From positions 129,114 through 193,113 of the forward strand of contig NZ_PPTH01000016.1 of assembly GCF_002954225.1 (NCBI RefSeq): a stretch of DNA of 64,000 nt, given 5' to 3'. Position 1 is the first letter of the stretch, and the number at the start of each line of letters is the position of its first letter. Below the pieces are notes generated by a model, which had not been told where the DNA came from, ran no database searches, and saw only the letters and a program-made list of their open reading frames with translations. This DNA comes from Arthrobacter ruber (GTDB taxonomy: Bacteria > Actinomycetota > Actinomycetes > Actinomycetales > Micrococcaceae). Of the stretch, positions 50,452 to 59,739 are shown in pieces. The position numbers were made by a program, and so were the translations under genes.

Positions 50452-51246
50452 ATGCCAGCGCACCAGGACCAGTACGTAGGACCCCGGGACCTCACACGGT
50501 GGACGACGCCGGTGGGCCGCCTCCTCGTGCGGTGCGTCAGGCCCATCGCCCGATGGATCGGACCGCACGGGGCCCTGCTGCTCCTCATCGCGATCGGAGG
50601 GGGTGTCGCCGCCGCGCTGACGGCGGCGTCGGCCGAGGTGTACGAGTCCGTCGTCGAGTCCGACGGGGTCGCCGCCCTCGACCGGCCGGCCCTGGACCTC
50701 GCCGTGTCACTGCGCCAGGACTGGCTCAACGCCCTCATCACCGGCTATACCAACATCGGTGGACCGGTCGGCATGCCCATCCTCGCCGTCTCGATCATGG
50801 TGCTGCTCGCCGTGCGGCGGAGATCGTGGGCCCCGGTGATCCTCCTGCCCGCAGCCGCTTTCGGGTCCCTGCTGATGACCGTCGCGGGCAAGGACGCCAT
50901 CGGCCGCCTGCGCCCGCCGCTGGAGCTCGCCGTCCCGCCGTACGAGTCCTCGCCGTCGTTCCCCAGCGGCCACTCCCTCAACGCCCTCGTCATCGCCGGC
51001 GTCGTCGCCTATCTGCTCGTGGTGCGGCAGCGCCGCAAGCGGACGCGCGCACTGACCGTGGTGCTCGCGACCCTGTTCGCCGTGTCCATGGGCATCAGCC
51101 GCGTCTACCTCGGCCACCACTGGCTCACCGACGTGCTGGTGGCCTGGACCCTCGGGATCGCCTGGCTCGCCGTCGTCATCACCGCCCACCGGCTCTTCCT
51201 GACCTTCCGGCTGCATCGGGCCGCACTGCATGCCGCTCCCGCCTGA
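50452..51246 (+). CDS. PAP2-family phosphatase
   Basis: 264-aa membrane phosphatase with about six helices. The three active-site motifs are in order: KDAIGRLRPP, SFPSGHSLNALV and SRVYLGHHWLTDVLVAW. It removes phosphate from a lipid such as undecaprenyl pyrophosphate or phosphatidate outside the membrane. The 3' end overlaps the TetR gene by 17 nt, so they are probably co-transcribed. Confidence 0.94.
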   Translation: MPAHQDQYVGPRDLTRWTTPVGRLLVRCVRPIARWIGPHGALLLLIAIGGGVAAALTAASAEVYESVVESDGVAALDRPALDLAVSLRQDWLNALITGYTNIGGPVGMPILAVSIMVLLAVRRRSWAPVILLPAAAFGSLLMTVAGKDAIGRLRPPLELAVPPYESSPSFPSGHSLNALVIAGVVAYLLVVRQRRKRTRALTVVLATLFAVSMGISRVYLGHHWLTDVLVAWTLGIAWLAVVITAHRLFLTFRLHRAALHAAPA

Positions 51247-51877
51247 GGACACGCGCGACGCCGTCGTGCGCCCGCTGCGACGGGACGCCCAGCGCAACCG
51301 CGAGGTGGTCCTCGCGGCGGCACGGCGCATGTTCGCGCTGCACGGCGCCGAGTGCAGCTTCGAGCACATCGCCCGGGACGCCGGGGTGGGGGTCGGCACC
51401 GTGTACCGCAGGTTCCCGGACCGCCGCACGCTGATCGAGGCGATCCTCGAGCAGCGCGTCGTCGACGTCGACGACGCAGCCGCGGCAGCGCTCCGGCTCG
51501 ACGACCCGTGGGCGGCCGCGAGGCTCTTCATCGGGGCCGCCGCGCGCATGCAACTGGAGGACCGCGGCCTGCGCGAACTGCTGCACGACCACCGGTTCGT
51601 CTCGGTCGGGCTCGCCCTGCTGCGCGAGCGCATCAGGCCCACCGCGGAGGAGCTCGCGGCCCGCCTGAGGGACGACGGCGCCGCACGGCCGGACCTCACC
51701 GCCGAGGACCTGGTGGTCCTCATCCGCATGCTCGGTTCCCTGACGCCCGGGCACGAGGCGTCGGACCCCGCCGGCACCGACCGCGCGACCGGCGAGCCCG
51801 GGCGGCACACGGGATTCGAACGCTACCTGGGTCTCCTGCTGGACGCGCTGCGCCGCCCGCCCGGTCACCGGGGCTGA
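51230..51877 (+). CDS. TetR/AcrR family transcriptional regulator
   Basis: 215-aa regulator. The helix-turn-helix is VVLAAARRMFALHGAECSFE, then HIARDAGVGVGTVYRRFPDR. The C-terminal domain is helical with a poorly conserved ligand region. Its start overlaps the PAP2 gene by 17 nt in another frame, so it depends on that transcript. The next permease gene has its own -10 box 66 bp later. The ligand and targets are unknown. Confidence 0.92.
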   Translation: MPLPPEDTRDAVVRPLRRDAQRNREVVLAAARRMFALHGAECSFEHIARDAGVGVGTVYRRFPDRRTLIEAILEQRVVDVDDAAAAALRLDDPWAAARLFIGAAARMQLEDRGLRELLHDHRFVSVGLALLRERIRPTAEELAARLRDDGAARPDLTAEDLVVLIRMLGSLTPGHEASDPAGTDRATGEPGRHTGFERYLGLLLDALRRPPGHRG

Positions 51878-51942
51878 GGAAAATGCGCTTTCACAGTCCG
51901 GCGGCCCGCTTCATACTTGGCTGAAGTGCAGTGCTCCCCTTC

Positions 51943-51948
51943 TAGGAT
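51943..51948 (+). promoter_or_regulatory. -10 box of a probable leaderless promoter (permease)
   Basis: TAGGAT ends 6 nt before the first of two ATG codons at 51955. Confidence 0.5.
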
Positions 51949-51954
51949 CGGACG

Positions 51955-53418
51955 ATGATGTCGGACAGATCAGGCGTGCAGGCCTCCCAGTCGGTCCTGC
52001 GGCGGAAGCCCATCGACTACGTCGAGGACGAGACGGGCCGTACCGGCCTGTTCAAGAGCCTCGGACTGTGGCAGCTGACCGCGATTGGCGTCGGCGGCAT
52101 CATCGGCGTGGGCATCTTCACGCTCGCCGGCCTCGTGGCGAACGGCGGGGCGGACGGCGATCCGGTGGGCCCGGCCGTGCTGATCTCGTTCCTCATCGCC
52201 GGCCTCGCGAGCGCCGCCGCCGCGTTGTCCTACGCCGAGTTCGCGGGGATGATCCCGCGGGCGGGCTCCGCCTACACCTACGGCTACGTGGCCCTGGGCG
52301 AGATCATCGGCTGGTTCATCGGCTGGGACCTCCTGCTCGAGTACATCGCCATCGTGGCGGTCGTCGCGATCGGCATCTCCGGGTACTTCACCGAGTTCAT
52401 GTCCGGGATCGGCGTCACCGTCCCCACCTGGATGCAGGGCACCCCGGACACCATCGAGGGCGGCGTGGTCAACGTCCCCGCGATCGTGGTGTGCCTGATC
52501 ATCACGTTCATCCTCAGCCGCGGCACCAAGACCTTCGGCCGGTTCGAGCTCATCGCCGTGGGCCTGAAGATCCTGCTCATCCTCGGGATCGTGGGCCTCG
52601 GCTTCTTCTACGTCAATGCCGAGAACTACTCGCCGTTCCTGCCCTCGGGATTCGGCGCGGTCTTCACGGGCGCCGCCACCGTCTTCTTCGCCGTCTTCGG
52701 CTATGACGCCATGAGCACCGCGGCCGAGGAGGCGACGGACGGCAAGAAGCACATGCCGAAGGCCATCCTCCTGTCCCTGGCGATCGCGATGGTCCTCTAC
52801 GTGCTGGCGACCCTCGTCCTGACCGGCATGCAGAACTACGAGGACATCAGCCCGACGGCGGGCTTCGCCTCGGCCTTCCAGTCCGTGGGCCTGCCGGTCG
52901 TGGCGACGATCATCTCGGCGTTCGCCGTGATCTCCATCCTCACGGTCATGCTGACCTTCCTGCTCGGCGTGACCCGCGTCTGGTTCTCGATGAGCCGCGA
53001 CGGACTGCTGCCGGCGTGGTTCTCGACCACGGACCGCCACGGCACCCCGCAGCGCGTCACCTGGATCGCGGGGATCGCCTCGGCGCTGCTCGCCGGGGTC
53101 TTCCCCATCCGGGCCGTCGCGGACCTCACCAACATCGGCATCCTCGCGGCGTTCGTCGTGGTCTGCATCGCGGTGATCGTGCTGCGCCGCACGCGCCCCG
53201 AGGTCCCGCGGACCTTCAAGCTGCCGCTCATGCCGTTCGTGCCCGCCTTCGGTGTCCTCTCGTCCCTGTTCCTGATGCTGCAACTGCACTGGGAGACGTG
53301 GGTCCGGTTCGGCATCTGGCTCCTGATCGGCCTTCTCATCTACTTCTTCTACGGCCGCAAGCACTCCCTCATGAATCCGGACAGCCCCCGCCACGCGCTC
53401 CTGAAGCGCGACGCCTGA
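51955..53418 (+). CDS. APC family (cationic amino-acid transporter-like) permease 1
   Basis: 487-aa permease with 12 predicted helices of the CAT-like branch. LWQLTAIGVGGIIGVGIFTL is helix 1, ALSYAEFAGMIPRAGSAYTY helix 2-3, GWFIGWDLLLEYI follows, and VFFAVFGYDAMSTAAEEATD is the helix-6 motif. KPIDYVEDETGRTGLFKSLG is the cytoplasmic N-terminus, typical of this branch. It imports amino acids. A second CAT-like permease follows after 147 bp, so the two may be a related pair. Confidence 0.93.
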   Translation: MMSDRSGVQASQSVLRRKPIDYVEDETGRTGLFKSLGLWQLTAIGVGGIIGVGIFTLAGLVANGGADGDPVGPAVLISFLIAGLASAAAALSYAEFAGMIPRAGSAYTYGYVALGEIIGWFIGWDLLLEYIAIVAVVAIGISGYFTEFMSGIGVTVPTWMQGTPDTIEGGVVNVPAIVVCLIITFILSRGTKTFGRFELIAVGLKILLILGIVGLGFFYVNAENYSPFLPSGFGAVFTGAATVFFAVFGYDAMSTAAEEATDGKKHMPKAILLSLAIAMVLYVLATLVLTGMQNYEDISPTAGFASAFQSVGLPVVATIISAFAVISILTVMLTFLLGVTRVWFSMSRDGLLPAWFSTTDRHGTPQRVTWIAGIASALLAGVFPIRAVADLTNIGILAAFVVVCIAVIVLRRTRPEVPRTFKLPLMPFVPAFGVLSSLFLMLQLHWETWVRFGIWLLIGLLIYFFYGRKHSLMNPDSPRHALLKRDA

Positions 53419-53565
53419 CCCGTCCCGGAGCCGCAGGGAACGGTCCCGCCGCACCGTAACGATTGTGCGGCGGGCGCCGTCGTTGCCTAGGGTCGACAGG
53501 GACCGGCCGTACCGTACGACGGCGGTCGCCGCCCACCCCCTCTGCAGTGAAGGACCAGCACCCCT

Positions 53566-55044
53566 ATGGACCTCTTCCGGACGAAGTCCGTTGAGCAATC
53601 AATCCAGGACTCCGACGAGAAGGGCCACGGACTCAAGCGCTCCCTCACCACGTGGGACCTCATGATCATGGGGGTCGCCGTCGCGGTCGGGGCAGGGATC
53701 TTCTCGGTGGGCGCGCAGGCTGCCGCCTTCAACGCCGGCCCCGCCGTGACCATCTCCTTCGTGCTGGCAGCCATCACCTGCGCCCTGGCCATCATGTGCT
53801 ACGCCGAGTTCGCCACGGCCATCCCGGTGGCCGGCAGCGCCTACGTGTTCACCTACGCGACCATGGGCGAGCTGCTGGCCTGGATCATCGGCTGGAACCT
53901 CATCCTGGAACTGCTCATGGCCGCCGCGGTCATCGCCAAGTTCTGGGGCGTCTACCTGGCCGACCTCTTCAGCGCCCTGGATCTCGCCGTCCCGGCGGAG
54001 ATCAGCCTGCTGGGCCTGAACCTGACCTGGGGTCCGCTGCTGATCGTCGCCGTGTTCACCGCCGTGCTCATCTACGGCACCAAGCTCTCGGCCCGGGTCA
54101 ACAGCGTCTTCACCGTCATCAAGATCGGCATCGTGCTGTTCGTGATCGTGGTGGGCTTCTTCTACGTGAGCCCCGAGAACTACACGCCGTTCGTCCCCGC
54201 CTCGCAGCCCGCAGCGGCGAGCGGCGGCTGGGCCGAACAGCCCTTCCTCTCCTTCCTCAGCGGCGCGTCCCCGGCCGCCTTCGGCTTCACCGGGATCATC
54301 TCCGGCGCCGCGCTCGTCTTCTTCGCGTTCATCGGGTTCGACGTCGTCGCGACCTCCGCCGAAGAGGTGAAGAACCCGAGCCGCACCCTCCCGCGCGGCA
54401 TCTTCGCGGGGCTCGCGGTGGTCAGCGTCCTCTACATCCTGGTGACCCTCGTGGTGACCGGCATGGTGCCCTACACCGAACTCGGGGCCTCCGGGGCGCC
54501 GTCGCTCGCGACCGCCTTCCAGCTCGTCGGCGCCGACTGGGCCGCCGGCATCATCTCCCTCGGCAGCCTGATCGGCCTGACCACCGTGATCATGGTGCTG
54601 CTCATGGGCCTCGCCCGCGTGATCTTCGCCCTCAGCCGCGACGGTCTCCTGCCCAGGGGCCTGAGCCGCACCTCGGACAGGCACGGGACGCCGGCGCGCA
54701 CACAGGTCCTCTGCGGCGTGGTGGTCGCGCTGCTCGCCGGCTTCACCCAGGTGGAGGTGCTCGCCGAGATGATCAACATCGGCACCCTCACCGCGTTCAT
54801 CACGGTCAGTCTCGGGATCATCGTGCTGCGTCGCAAGCGTCCGGACCTCACCCCGGCCTTCCGCGTGCCGTTCGGCAAGGTCATCCCTCTCGCATCGGCC
54901 GCGCTCTGCCTCTACCTGATGTTCAACCTGGCGACCATCACGTGGCTGTTCTTCGCAGGCTGGCTCGTGGTGGGCTTCGCCATCTACTTCGCCTACGGCT
55001 ACCGCCATTCCCGCCTCCGGGTGGAACAGCGCACGGCCGTGTGA
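53566..55044 (+). CDS. APC family (cationic amino-acid transporter-like) permease 2
   Basis: 492-aa permease, paralog of the gene before it. It begins MDLFRTKSVEQSIQDSDEKG, then LTTWDLMIMGVAVAVGAGIF (helix 1), MCYAEFATAIPVAGSAYVFT, GWNLILELLMAAAVIAKFWG and FFAFIGFDVVATSAEEVKNP (helix 6). GAAG GA-type ribosome-binding site lies upstream of the ATG, unlike the leaderless-type start of permease 1. A short hairpin terminator follows at 55095. Confidence 0.93.
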   Translation: MDLFRTKSVEQSIQDSDEKGHGLKRSLTTWDLMIMGVAVAVGAGIFSVGAQAAAFNAGPAVTISFVLAAITCALAIMCYAEFATAIPVAGSAYVFTYATMGELLAWIIGWNLILELLMAAAVIAKFWGVYLADLFSALDLAVPAEISLLGLNLTWGPLLIVAVFTAVLIYGTKLSARVNSVFTVIKIGIVLFVIVVGFFYVSPENYTPFVPASQPAAASGGWAEQPFLSFLSGASPAAFGFTGIISGAALVFFAFIGFDVVATSAEEVKNPSRTLPRGIFAGLAVVSVLYILVTLVVTGMVPYTELGASGAPSLATAFQLVGADWAAGIISLGSLIGLTTVIMVLLMGLARVIFALSRDGLLPRGLSRTSDRHGTPARTQVLCGVVVALLAGFTQVEVLAEMINIGTLTAFITVSLGIIVLRRKRPDLTPAFRVPFGKVIPLASAALCLYLMFNLATITWLFFAGWLVVGFAIYFAYGYRHSRLRVEQRTAV

Positions 55045-55094
55045 GAACCGTGCCGCCGGCGTGCGCGAACCTGCAGGACGCGAGATGATGGAAC

Positions 55095-55114
55095 CCCCGG
55101 GCTGACGCCCGGGG
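55095..55114 (+). terminator. Hairpin terminator
   Basis: CCCCGGGC and GCCCGGGG form an 8-bp perfect stem with a TGAC loop, 50 nt after permease 2 and before the next same-strand gene. Confidence 0.7.
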
Positions 55115-55144
55115 CATCCGTCCGCTCGAGCCAGGAGAACCACG

Positions 55145-55609
55145 ATGTCGCAGGACCCCTACCCCGGCGAACGTCCCACCGGCAGCCAGGAGAGCCCGTA
55201 TGACGGCGGCGCGAGCGGCAGCAGGAGCACCCCTCCGCCATACCAGCCCACCCAGCCCTACCAGCCGTACCAGTCGGGCGGGTACCAGCCAGGCCCCTAC
55301 CAGTCGGGCGGCTACCAGGCCGGGCCCTACCAGTCCTACCAGCCCTCCTATGCCGCACTGGAGGGTGAGAAGGCCGCGCAGCTCTCCCTGATCCTCGGAC
55401 TCGTGGGTCTCTTCGTGGCGGGCTTCGTCCTCGGACCGCTCGCCATCTGGCAGGCCAGGAAGGCCGAGCGCCTCGGCGTCCCTGCCACGGCGGGGAAGGT
55501 GCTCGGCTGGGTCGTGACCATCCTCTACGCCCTGGCGATCCTGGCCACGATCGTGATGCTGGTGATCGTGTTCGCCGGTTTCGGGGCGATGGCCACCTAC
55601 AGCAGCTGA
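55145..55609 (+). CDS. DUF4190-like membrane protein with Tyr/Pro/Gly repeats
   Basis: 154-aa protein. The first 75 residues are disordered, with repeats of YQSGGYQ and GPYQ (PYQPYQSGGYQPGPYQ, then SGGYQAGPYQSYQPSY). The rest has two helices: LSLILGLVGLFVAGFVLGPL and VTILYALAILATIVMLVIV, with the AIWQARKAERLG loop between them, as in DUF4190. Function unknown; such repeats are common in actinobacterial membrane-associated proteins. The ribosome-binding site is AGGAG upstream of the ATG. Confidence 0.82.
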   Translation: MSQDPYPGERPTGSQESPYDGGASGSRSTPPPYQPTQPYQPYQSGGYQPGPYQSGGYQAGPYQSYQPSYAALEGEKAAQLSLILGLVGLFVAGFVLGPLAIWQARKAERLGVPATAGKVLGWVVTILYALAILATIVMLVIVFAGFGAMATYSS

Positions 55610-55615
55610 GCCTGC

Positions 55616-55632
55616 GGGCGGCCGGCCCGCCC
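55616..55632. terminator. Short bidirectional terminator
   Basis: GGGCGG and CCGCCC form a 6-bp stem with loop CCGGC, between the DUF4190-like gene and the converging ppk2. Confidence 0.5.
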
Positions 55633-55651
55633 TGTATTCCTGCCCGACCTG

Positions 55652-56674
55652 TCAGAGCGTCGGGAAAAGGCGGGTGGATCGCTCGCCCGCCTCGAACACG
55701 CGCGAATGCGGGCCGGTGCCGACGATCAGCGGATCCGGCGTGCCGACGACGTCGTGGTCCTTCTCGTCGTAGTCGAGGACGGACAGGACGTAACGCAGCG
55801 CCTCGATGCGGGCCCGCTTCTTGTCGTTGCTCTTGATGACCGTCCACGGGGCATCGGCCGTGTTCGTGTAGAAGAACATCGCCTCCTTGGCCTCGGTGTA
55901 GTCGTCCCACTTGTCGAGCGACTGCAGGTCCATGGGGCTGAGCTTCCAGCGGCGCACAGGGTCCGTGTGGCGCTGGGCGAAGCGGCGGCGCTGTTCCTCC
56001 CGGGACACCGAGAACCAGAACTTGATCAGGTGGGTGTCGGCACGGACGAGCATGCGCTCGAGCTCGGGGGCCTGCCGCATGAACTCGAGGTACTCCGTGG
56101 GCGTGCAGAACCCCATGACGCGCTCCACGCCCGCCCGGTTGTACCAGGACCGGTCGAACAGCACGATCTCACCGCCCGAGGGGAGAACCGAGACGTAGCG
56201 CTGGAAGTACCACTGCGTCTGCTCCTTCTCGCTGGGCTTGTCGAGGGCGATGATCCTCGCACCGCGGGGATTCAGGTTCTCGGTGAACCGCTTGATGGTC
56301 CCGCCCTTCCCCGCGGCGTCACGCCCCTCGAACAGTATCGCCACCTTGGCGCGGTTCGCCTTGACCCACCCCTGCATCTTGAGCAGTTCGATCTGCAGGG
56401 CGCGCTTGGCCTTCTGGTACTCGCGTTCGGTCATCCGCCTGTCGTACGGGTAGTCCTCGCGCCACGTCGGCTGGTCCGGGTGCGGCAGGAGCACATGGTC
56501 CTCGCCCTCCACGTGCGGCGTGGGCACCGGGATGGCCGGGGGCACCCCGACGTCCACGCCCCCTTCGACGCCGCCGCCACCTGCCGCGCCGGTCCTGTCG
56601 GCGGGGGCATCGGTCGGCTCGTCGGTCAGCGCGTCCGTCGGTTCCTGCGTGGATTCGTCCGTCATCTCGGTCAT
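55652..56674 (-). CDS. ppk2: Polyphosphate kinase 2
   Basis: 340-aa PPK2 enzyme moving phosphate between polyphosphate and nucleotides. The core (about 75-320) has VAILFEGRDAAGKGGTIKRF (Walker A), FDRSWYNRAGVERVMGF (Walker B region) and FFYTNTADAPWTVIKSNDKK (lid). A single core domain fits the one-domain class I type. The first 60 residues are an acidic Thr/Asp/Pro-rich disordered tail (TDALTDEPTDAPADRTG). The ATG at 56674 has GAGG 7 nt upstream and beats 56716. Confidence 0.95.
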   Translation of the reverse strand: MTEMTDESTQEPTDALTDEPTDAPADRTGAAGGGGVEGGVDVGVPPAIPVPTPHVEGEDHVLLPHPDQPTWREDYPYDRRMTEREYQKAKRALQIELLKMQGWVKANRAKVAILFEGRDAAGKGGTIKRFTENLNPRGARIIALDKPSEKEQTQWYFQRYVSVLPSGGEIVLFDRSWYNRAGVERVMGFCTPTEYLEFMRQAPELERMLVRADTHLIKFWFSVSREEQRRRFAQRHTDPVRRWKLSPMDLQSLDKWDDYTEAKEAMFFYTNTADAPWTVIKSNDKKRARIEALRYVLSVLDYDEKDHDVVGTPDPLIVGTGPHSRVFEAGERSTRLFPTL

Positions 56675-56889
56675 CTCGGTTCCTCGTTTCCGCCGGTCCT
56701 TCATGGTTCCAGACACCGCCGCGGAGGGACACGCGAACCGCGTGACCGGGTCGCGGTGGACGGCTCCTCAGCGTGCTTGATAGGGCGCAGGTGCCGGTGG
56801 CGGCTCCCGGCACAGCCGCCGGCGCGGGGAATGCCGGACGGTCGGCGGGGGTTCTAGCCGGTGCAGCACCCAGAACCAGGAGACGATGC

Positions 56890-57705
56890 ATGAGCCCCAC
56901 CCAGACCGCCGAAGAACGCTGGATCCGCTTCCGCGCGGCACGCGATGCAGCACTCGCCGAGCCGCACGGCTGGCTGTCCCTGACGTCCTACCACTGGCTC
57001 CCCGATCAGCCCGCCGCGCTCGACAGCGTGCCCGGCCGGTGGTCGTCGGAGGGTGGCACGGCACGTGTGATCGCGCAGCCCTCCGACGGCCTCACCGCAC
57101 TGGCCTCCGGCGAGCTGCTCGAGGGGACGCTGACCGCGGTGCTCGACGACGAGGACTCGCTCCTGTGGGCGGCCTACGGCGGAGCGGACGGCCACCGCGT
57201 GGTGGTGGAGCTCGTGCGCCGTGCAGGCCGCTACGCCATCCGGACGAGGGACGCGGAAGCACCCGTCCTTGCCCGCTTCACCGGCAACCCCGTCTTCGGC
57301 TACCGGCCCGACCTGGTGGTCGACGGCCGGTTCGAACCGTACGGACAGCCGCAGGAGGAACCGATCTCCACGGCCCATCCCGAGGTTCCCGGCACACTCG
57401 TGGCGGCGGGCGACGTCGTCTTCTCGCTCCCCGGTGACAGCCGGGAGTACCGGCTCCGGGCGTCGCAGGACGAGGCGGGGGCCCTCGACATCACATTCCA
57501 CGATGCCACCAATGCCACGTCCACCGCGCCGTGGCGCAAGGTGACCGCGCGCCGTCCTCGTCCGGACGGGTCCGTGGTCCTGGACTTCAACAGGACCATC
57601 AACTACCCGAGCGCCTTCACGCCGTTCGGCACCTGCCCCATGCCGGTGGACTCGAACGTCGTCGACGCCCCGATCGAGGCCGGGGAGAAGTTGCCGCTGC
57701 CCTGA
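56890..57705 (+). CDS. DUF1684 family protein
   Basis: 271-aa protein of unknown function. Family motifs seen: RWIRFRAARDAALAEPHGWL at the start, VFSLPGDSREYRLRA, VLDFNRTINYPSAFTPFGTC, then PMPVDSNVVDAPIEAGEKLP at the end. In most members the middle has TNG.TY..GR; here it is TNATSTAPWRKV, so this region is diverged. It is a cytoplasmic beta-rich protein. AGGAG lies 7 nt before the ATG. It is divergent from ppk2. Confidence 0.88.
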   Translation: MSPTQTAEERWIRFRAARDAALAEPHGWLSLTSYHWLPDQPAALDSVPGRWSSEGGTARVIAQPSDGLTALASGELLEGTLTAVLDDEDSLLWAAYGGADGHRVVVELVRRAGRYAIRTRDAEAPVLARFTGNPVFGYRPDLVVDGRFEPYGQPQEEPISTAHPEVPGTLVAAGDVVFSLPGDSREYRLRASQDEAGALDITFHDATNATSTAPWRKVTARRPRPDGSVVLDFNRTINYPSAFTPFGTCPMPVDSNVVDAPIEAGEKLPLP

Positions 57706-57771
57706 CGCGCGTTGCAGGCGGGTGCCCCCCTCAATCACATTCCAGGCTCGACGGCGCTCGCCGCCGTGCTC

Positions 57772-58002
57772 TCAGGCGTCGGTCCCGGGATAGATGCTCC
57801 GGGTCTCGGTCCGCCGGTTGCGGTTGGTGACCCAGTCCGTGGGATAGATCTTCGGCAGGACGTTGGCCAGCGCCAGCGAGGCGTAGATGACCGTGTTGAT
57901 CGCGACGAAGGCCGCCAGGATGGCGAACACGCTGGTGTGGAGCACGGCCTCGGGGAGGAGGATGCCGGTGCGGATGACGGGTCCTGCTGCGCTGCTGATC
58001 AT
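57772..58002 (-). CDS. Small membrane protein coupled to glycosyltransferase
   Basis: 76-aa protein not recognised as a named family. One long hydrophobic stretch (SVFAILAAFVAINTVIYASL) is followed by ANVLPKIYPTDWVTNRNRRT, a polar, Tyr/Arg-rich cytoplasmic tail. Its ATG lies 3 nt after the stop of the GT2 gene, so it depends on that transcript and probably forms a partner of the synthase in the membrane. Confidence 0.75.
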   Translation of the reverse strand: MISSAAGPVIRTGILLPEAVLHTSVFAILAAFVAINTVIYASLALANVLPKIYPTDWVTNRNRRTETRSIYPGTDA

Positions 58003-58005
58003 GGC

Positions 58006-59520
58006 CTAGGCCTCCTGGGACGAGAGTGCGGGCGCCGGAGCGGCGTGGGTGAGGTGCTTCCAGTTGGCCTGGCGGCCGGAGGAGAGGTCGATGATGCCCT
58101 TCACGTACACGAGGTTGAGGAACATGTCGAAGAACAGCTCGGGGAACAGCGTGAGGGCGAGGATGCGGGCCTTCCAGCCTCCCTTCCACACCGTGACGAC
58201 CCGCTCGAGGGTGAACAGCAGGCCCAGTCCGAGCCAGAACGGGAACCAGATCCACGTCTCGAGGGACACGATGGTGAGGACGATCAGTGCCAGGTAGGCG
58301 CCGAGGGCGATCACGCCGTAGCCGATGCCCAGCTGCTGCGCCCAGTACCGCATGGTGGAGGACGTGACGCCGTAGGCACCGATGTTCTCGAGGGCGCCTC
58401 GCTGCCAGCGCAGGCGCTGGTTCCAGAGCGTGCCCCAGGAAGGCATGAGCTCGGTCACCACGGTGCAGTCCTGGGGCGAGATCATGAGACCTCCGAGGGA
58501 CTTCAGGGCGATCGTCAGCTCGTTGTCCTCGGTCAGTGCCGCGGTGTCGTACACGTCCCCGTGCGTCCCCGGGAGGGTCCGGCCACGGCTGTCCGCGATG
58601 GTGCGCAGTGCCACGGGCCGGAAGAGCGACGCCGTCCCGGTGAGCACGAACACGCGGCCCCGGCGCCGGCGCATCTGACGGGAGTAACGGATGTATTCGT
58701 TCCGCTGGAACTGGCCGATCAGGCCGTGGCCGTCCTCCCCGTAGAAGAGGCCGCCCACCGCCATCAGGGCGCGGTCCCTGACGAAGCGCACCACCGCGTT
58801 GGCGAGGAAGCCGTCGTCGAGCTGGGTGTCGGCGTCCATGATCATGACCACGTCGTTGTCGCCCTGCTCGGGCAGCACCCACCTCAGCGCCTGGTTGAGC
58901 GCACCCGCCTTCTTCTTCGTGTTGCCCACCGACTCGATGACCTCGACGCCGGCTTCGCGGGCCAGGCGCACGGTGGCGTCGGTGCAGTTGTCGGCGACCA
59001 CGATGATGCGCTCGGGCCGGTGCGACTGGCTCTTGAGGGACGCGATGGTCTGCGGGAGCGACGCCTCTTCGTTGTGCGCGGGGATGAGCACGGTGACGGT
59101 CACCTCGCCGGCGAACTGGCCACGGTTGGCGGCCATGATCACCTTCGGCGCCAGGGGTTGGTGGCCGGGATTCATGGAACGGCGTGCCTTCGTGGCGATG
59201 TGCCGTTCCACGAGGGCGAGCCCGGCGGCGGCGAGCAGCGCGAGCGCGATGGCCGCGAGGATGGTGCTCGCATCAGGGGCGTCCGCGTTGTAGAGGACGC
59301 GCCAGATGCCGATGACGGCGTCGTTCGACTCCGCGATCGTGGTGTCCGGTCCCTTGGCCGCGACGGCGAGCCACAGGAGCACGGCGGCGGCGGTCACGAT
59401 GCCGGCGATCACCACGCCGACGATGCGGTCGAGCCGGACGGTCGGTCGGCGGGTGGCTCCCTCTTCCTCCGATACCGCTGCGGAGTCCTGCCCGTGGGGC
59501 GCGTCGAGTGTCATTGTCAT
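58006..59520 (-). CDS. Processive family 2 glycosyltransferase (synthase-like)
   Basis: 504-aa membrane glycosyltransferase. Two helices come first (LDRIVGVVIAGIVTAAAVLL and ASTILAAIALALLAAAGLAL), then the GT-A domain: VTVTVLIPAHNEEASLPQTI, VVADNCTDATVRLAREAG, IMDADTQLDDGFLANAVV (DxD-type), GTASLFRPVALRTI, LTEDNELTIAL and QRLRWQRG (QxxRW). Three or so C-terminal helices follow. The D, D, D, QxxRW set is that of hyaluronan/cellulose/poly-GlcNAc synthases. The product is unknown. It starts at the first of two ATGs with GGAG upstream, and a small membrane partner follows 3 nt after its stop. Confidence 0.9.
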   Translation of the reverse strand: MTMTLDAPHGQDSAAVSEEEGATRRPTVRLDRIVGVVIAGIVTAAAVLLWLAVAAKGPDTTIAESNDAVIGIWRVLYNADAPDASTILAAIALALLAAAGLALVERHIATKARRSMNPGHQPLAPKVIMAANRGQFAGEVTVTVLIPAHNEEASLPQTIASLKSQSHRPERIIVVADNCTDATVRLAREAGVEVIESVGNTKKKAGALNQALRWVLPEQGDNDVVMIMDADTQLDDGFLANAVVRFVRDRALMAVGGLFYGEDGHGLIGQFQRNEYIRYSRQMRRRRGRVFVLTGTASLFRPVALRTIADSRGRTLPGTHGDVYDTAALTEDNELTIALKSLGGLMISPQDCTVVTELMPSWGTLWNQRLRWQRGALENIGAYGVTSSTMRYWAQQLGIGYGVIALGAYLALIVLTIVSLETWIWFPFWLGLGLLFTLERVVTVWKGGWKARILALTLFPELFFDMFLNLVYVKGIIDLSSGRQANWKHLTHAAPAPALSSQEA

Positions 59521-59739
59521 TGCTGCGTCGTCTCCTGGGGACTGGTGCCCGGACCGCTCCTGAGGGAGCAGTGGCATCCACATGATTCCGCGCAGGTCCT
59601 GGCAGCAGGACCCGCGCTCTTCTTGGACGAGTCTTTCGCTGCAACCTCGACGCAGCCCCGTGCCGAGACCGAAGAATGCTTCAACGAATGGCGTAGGTAC
59701 GCCCGAACCCCGTACGCACCCCGTAGCGGAGCGCGGCAG

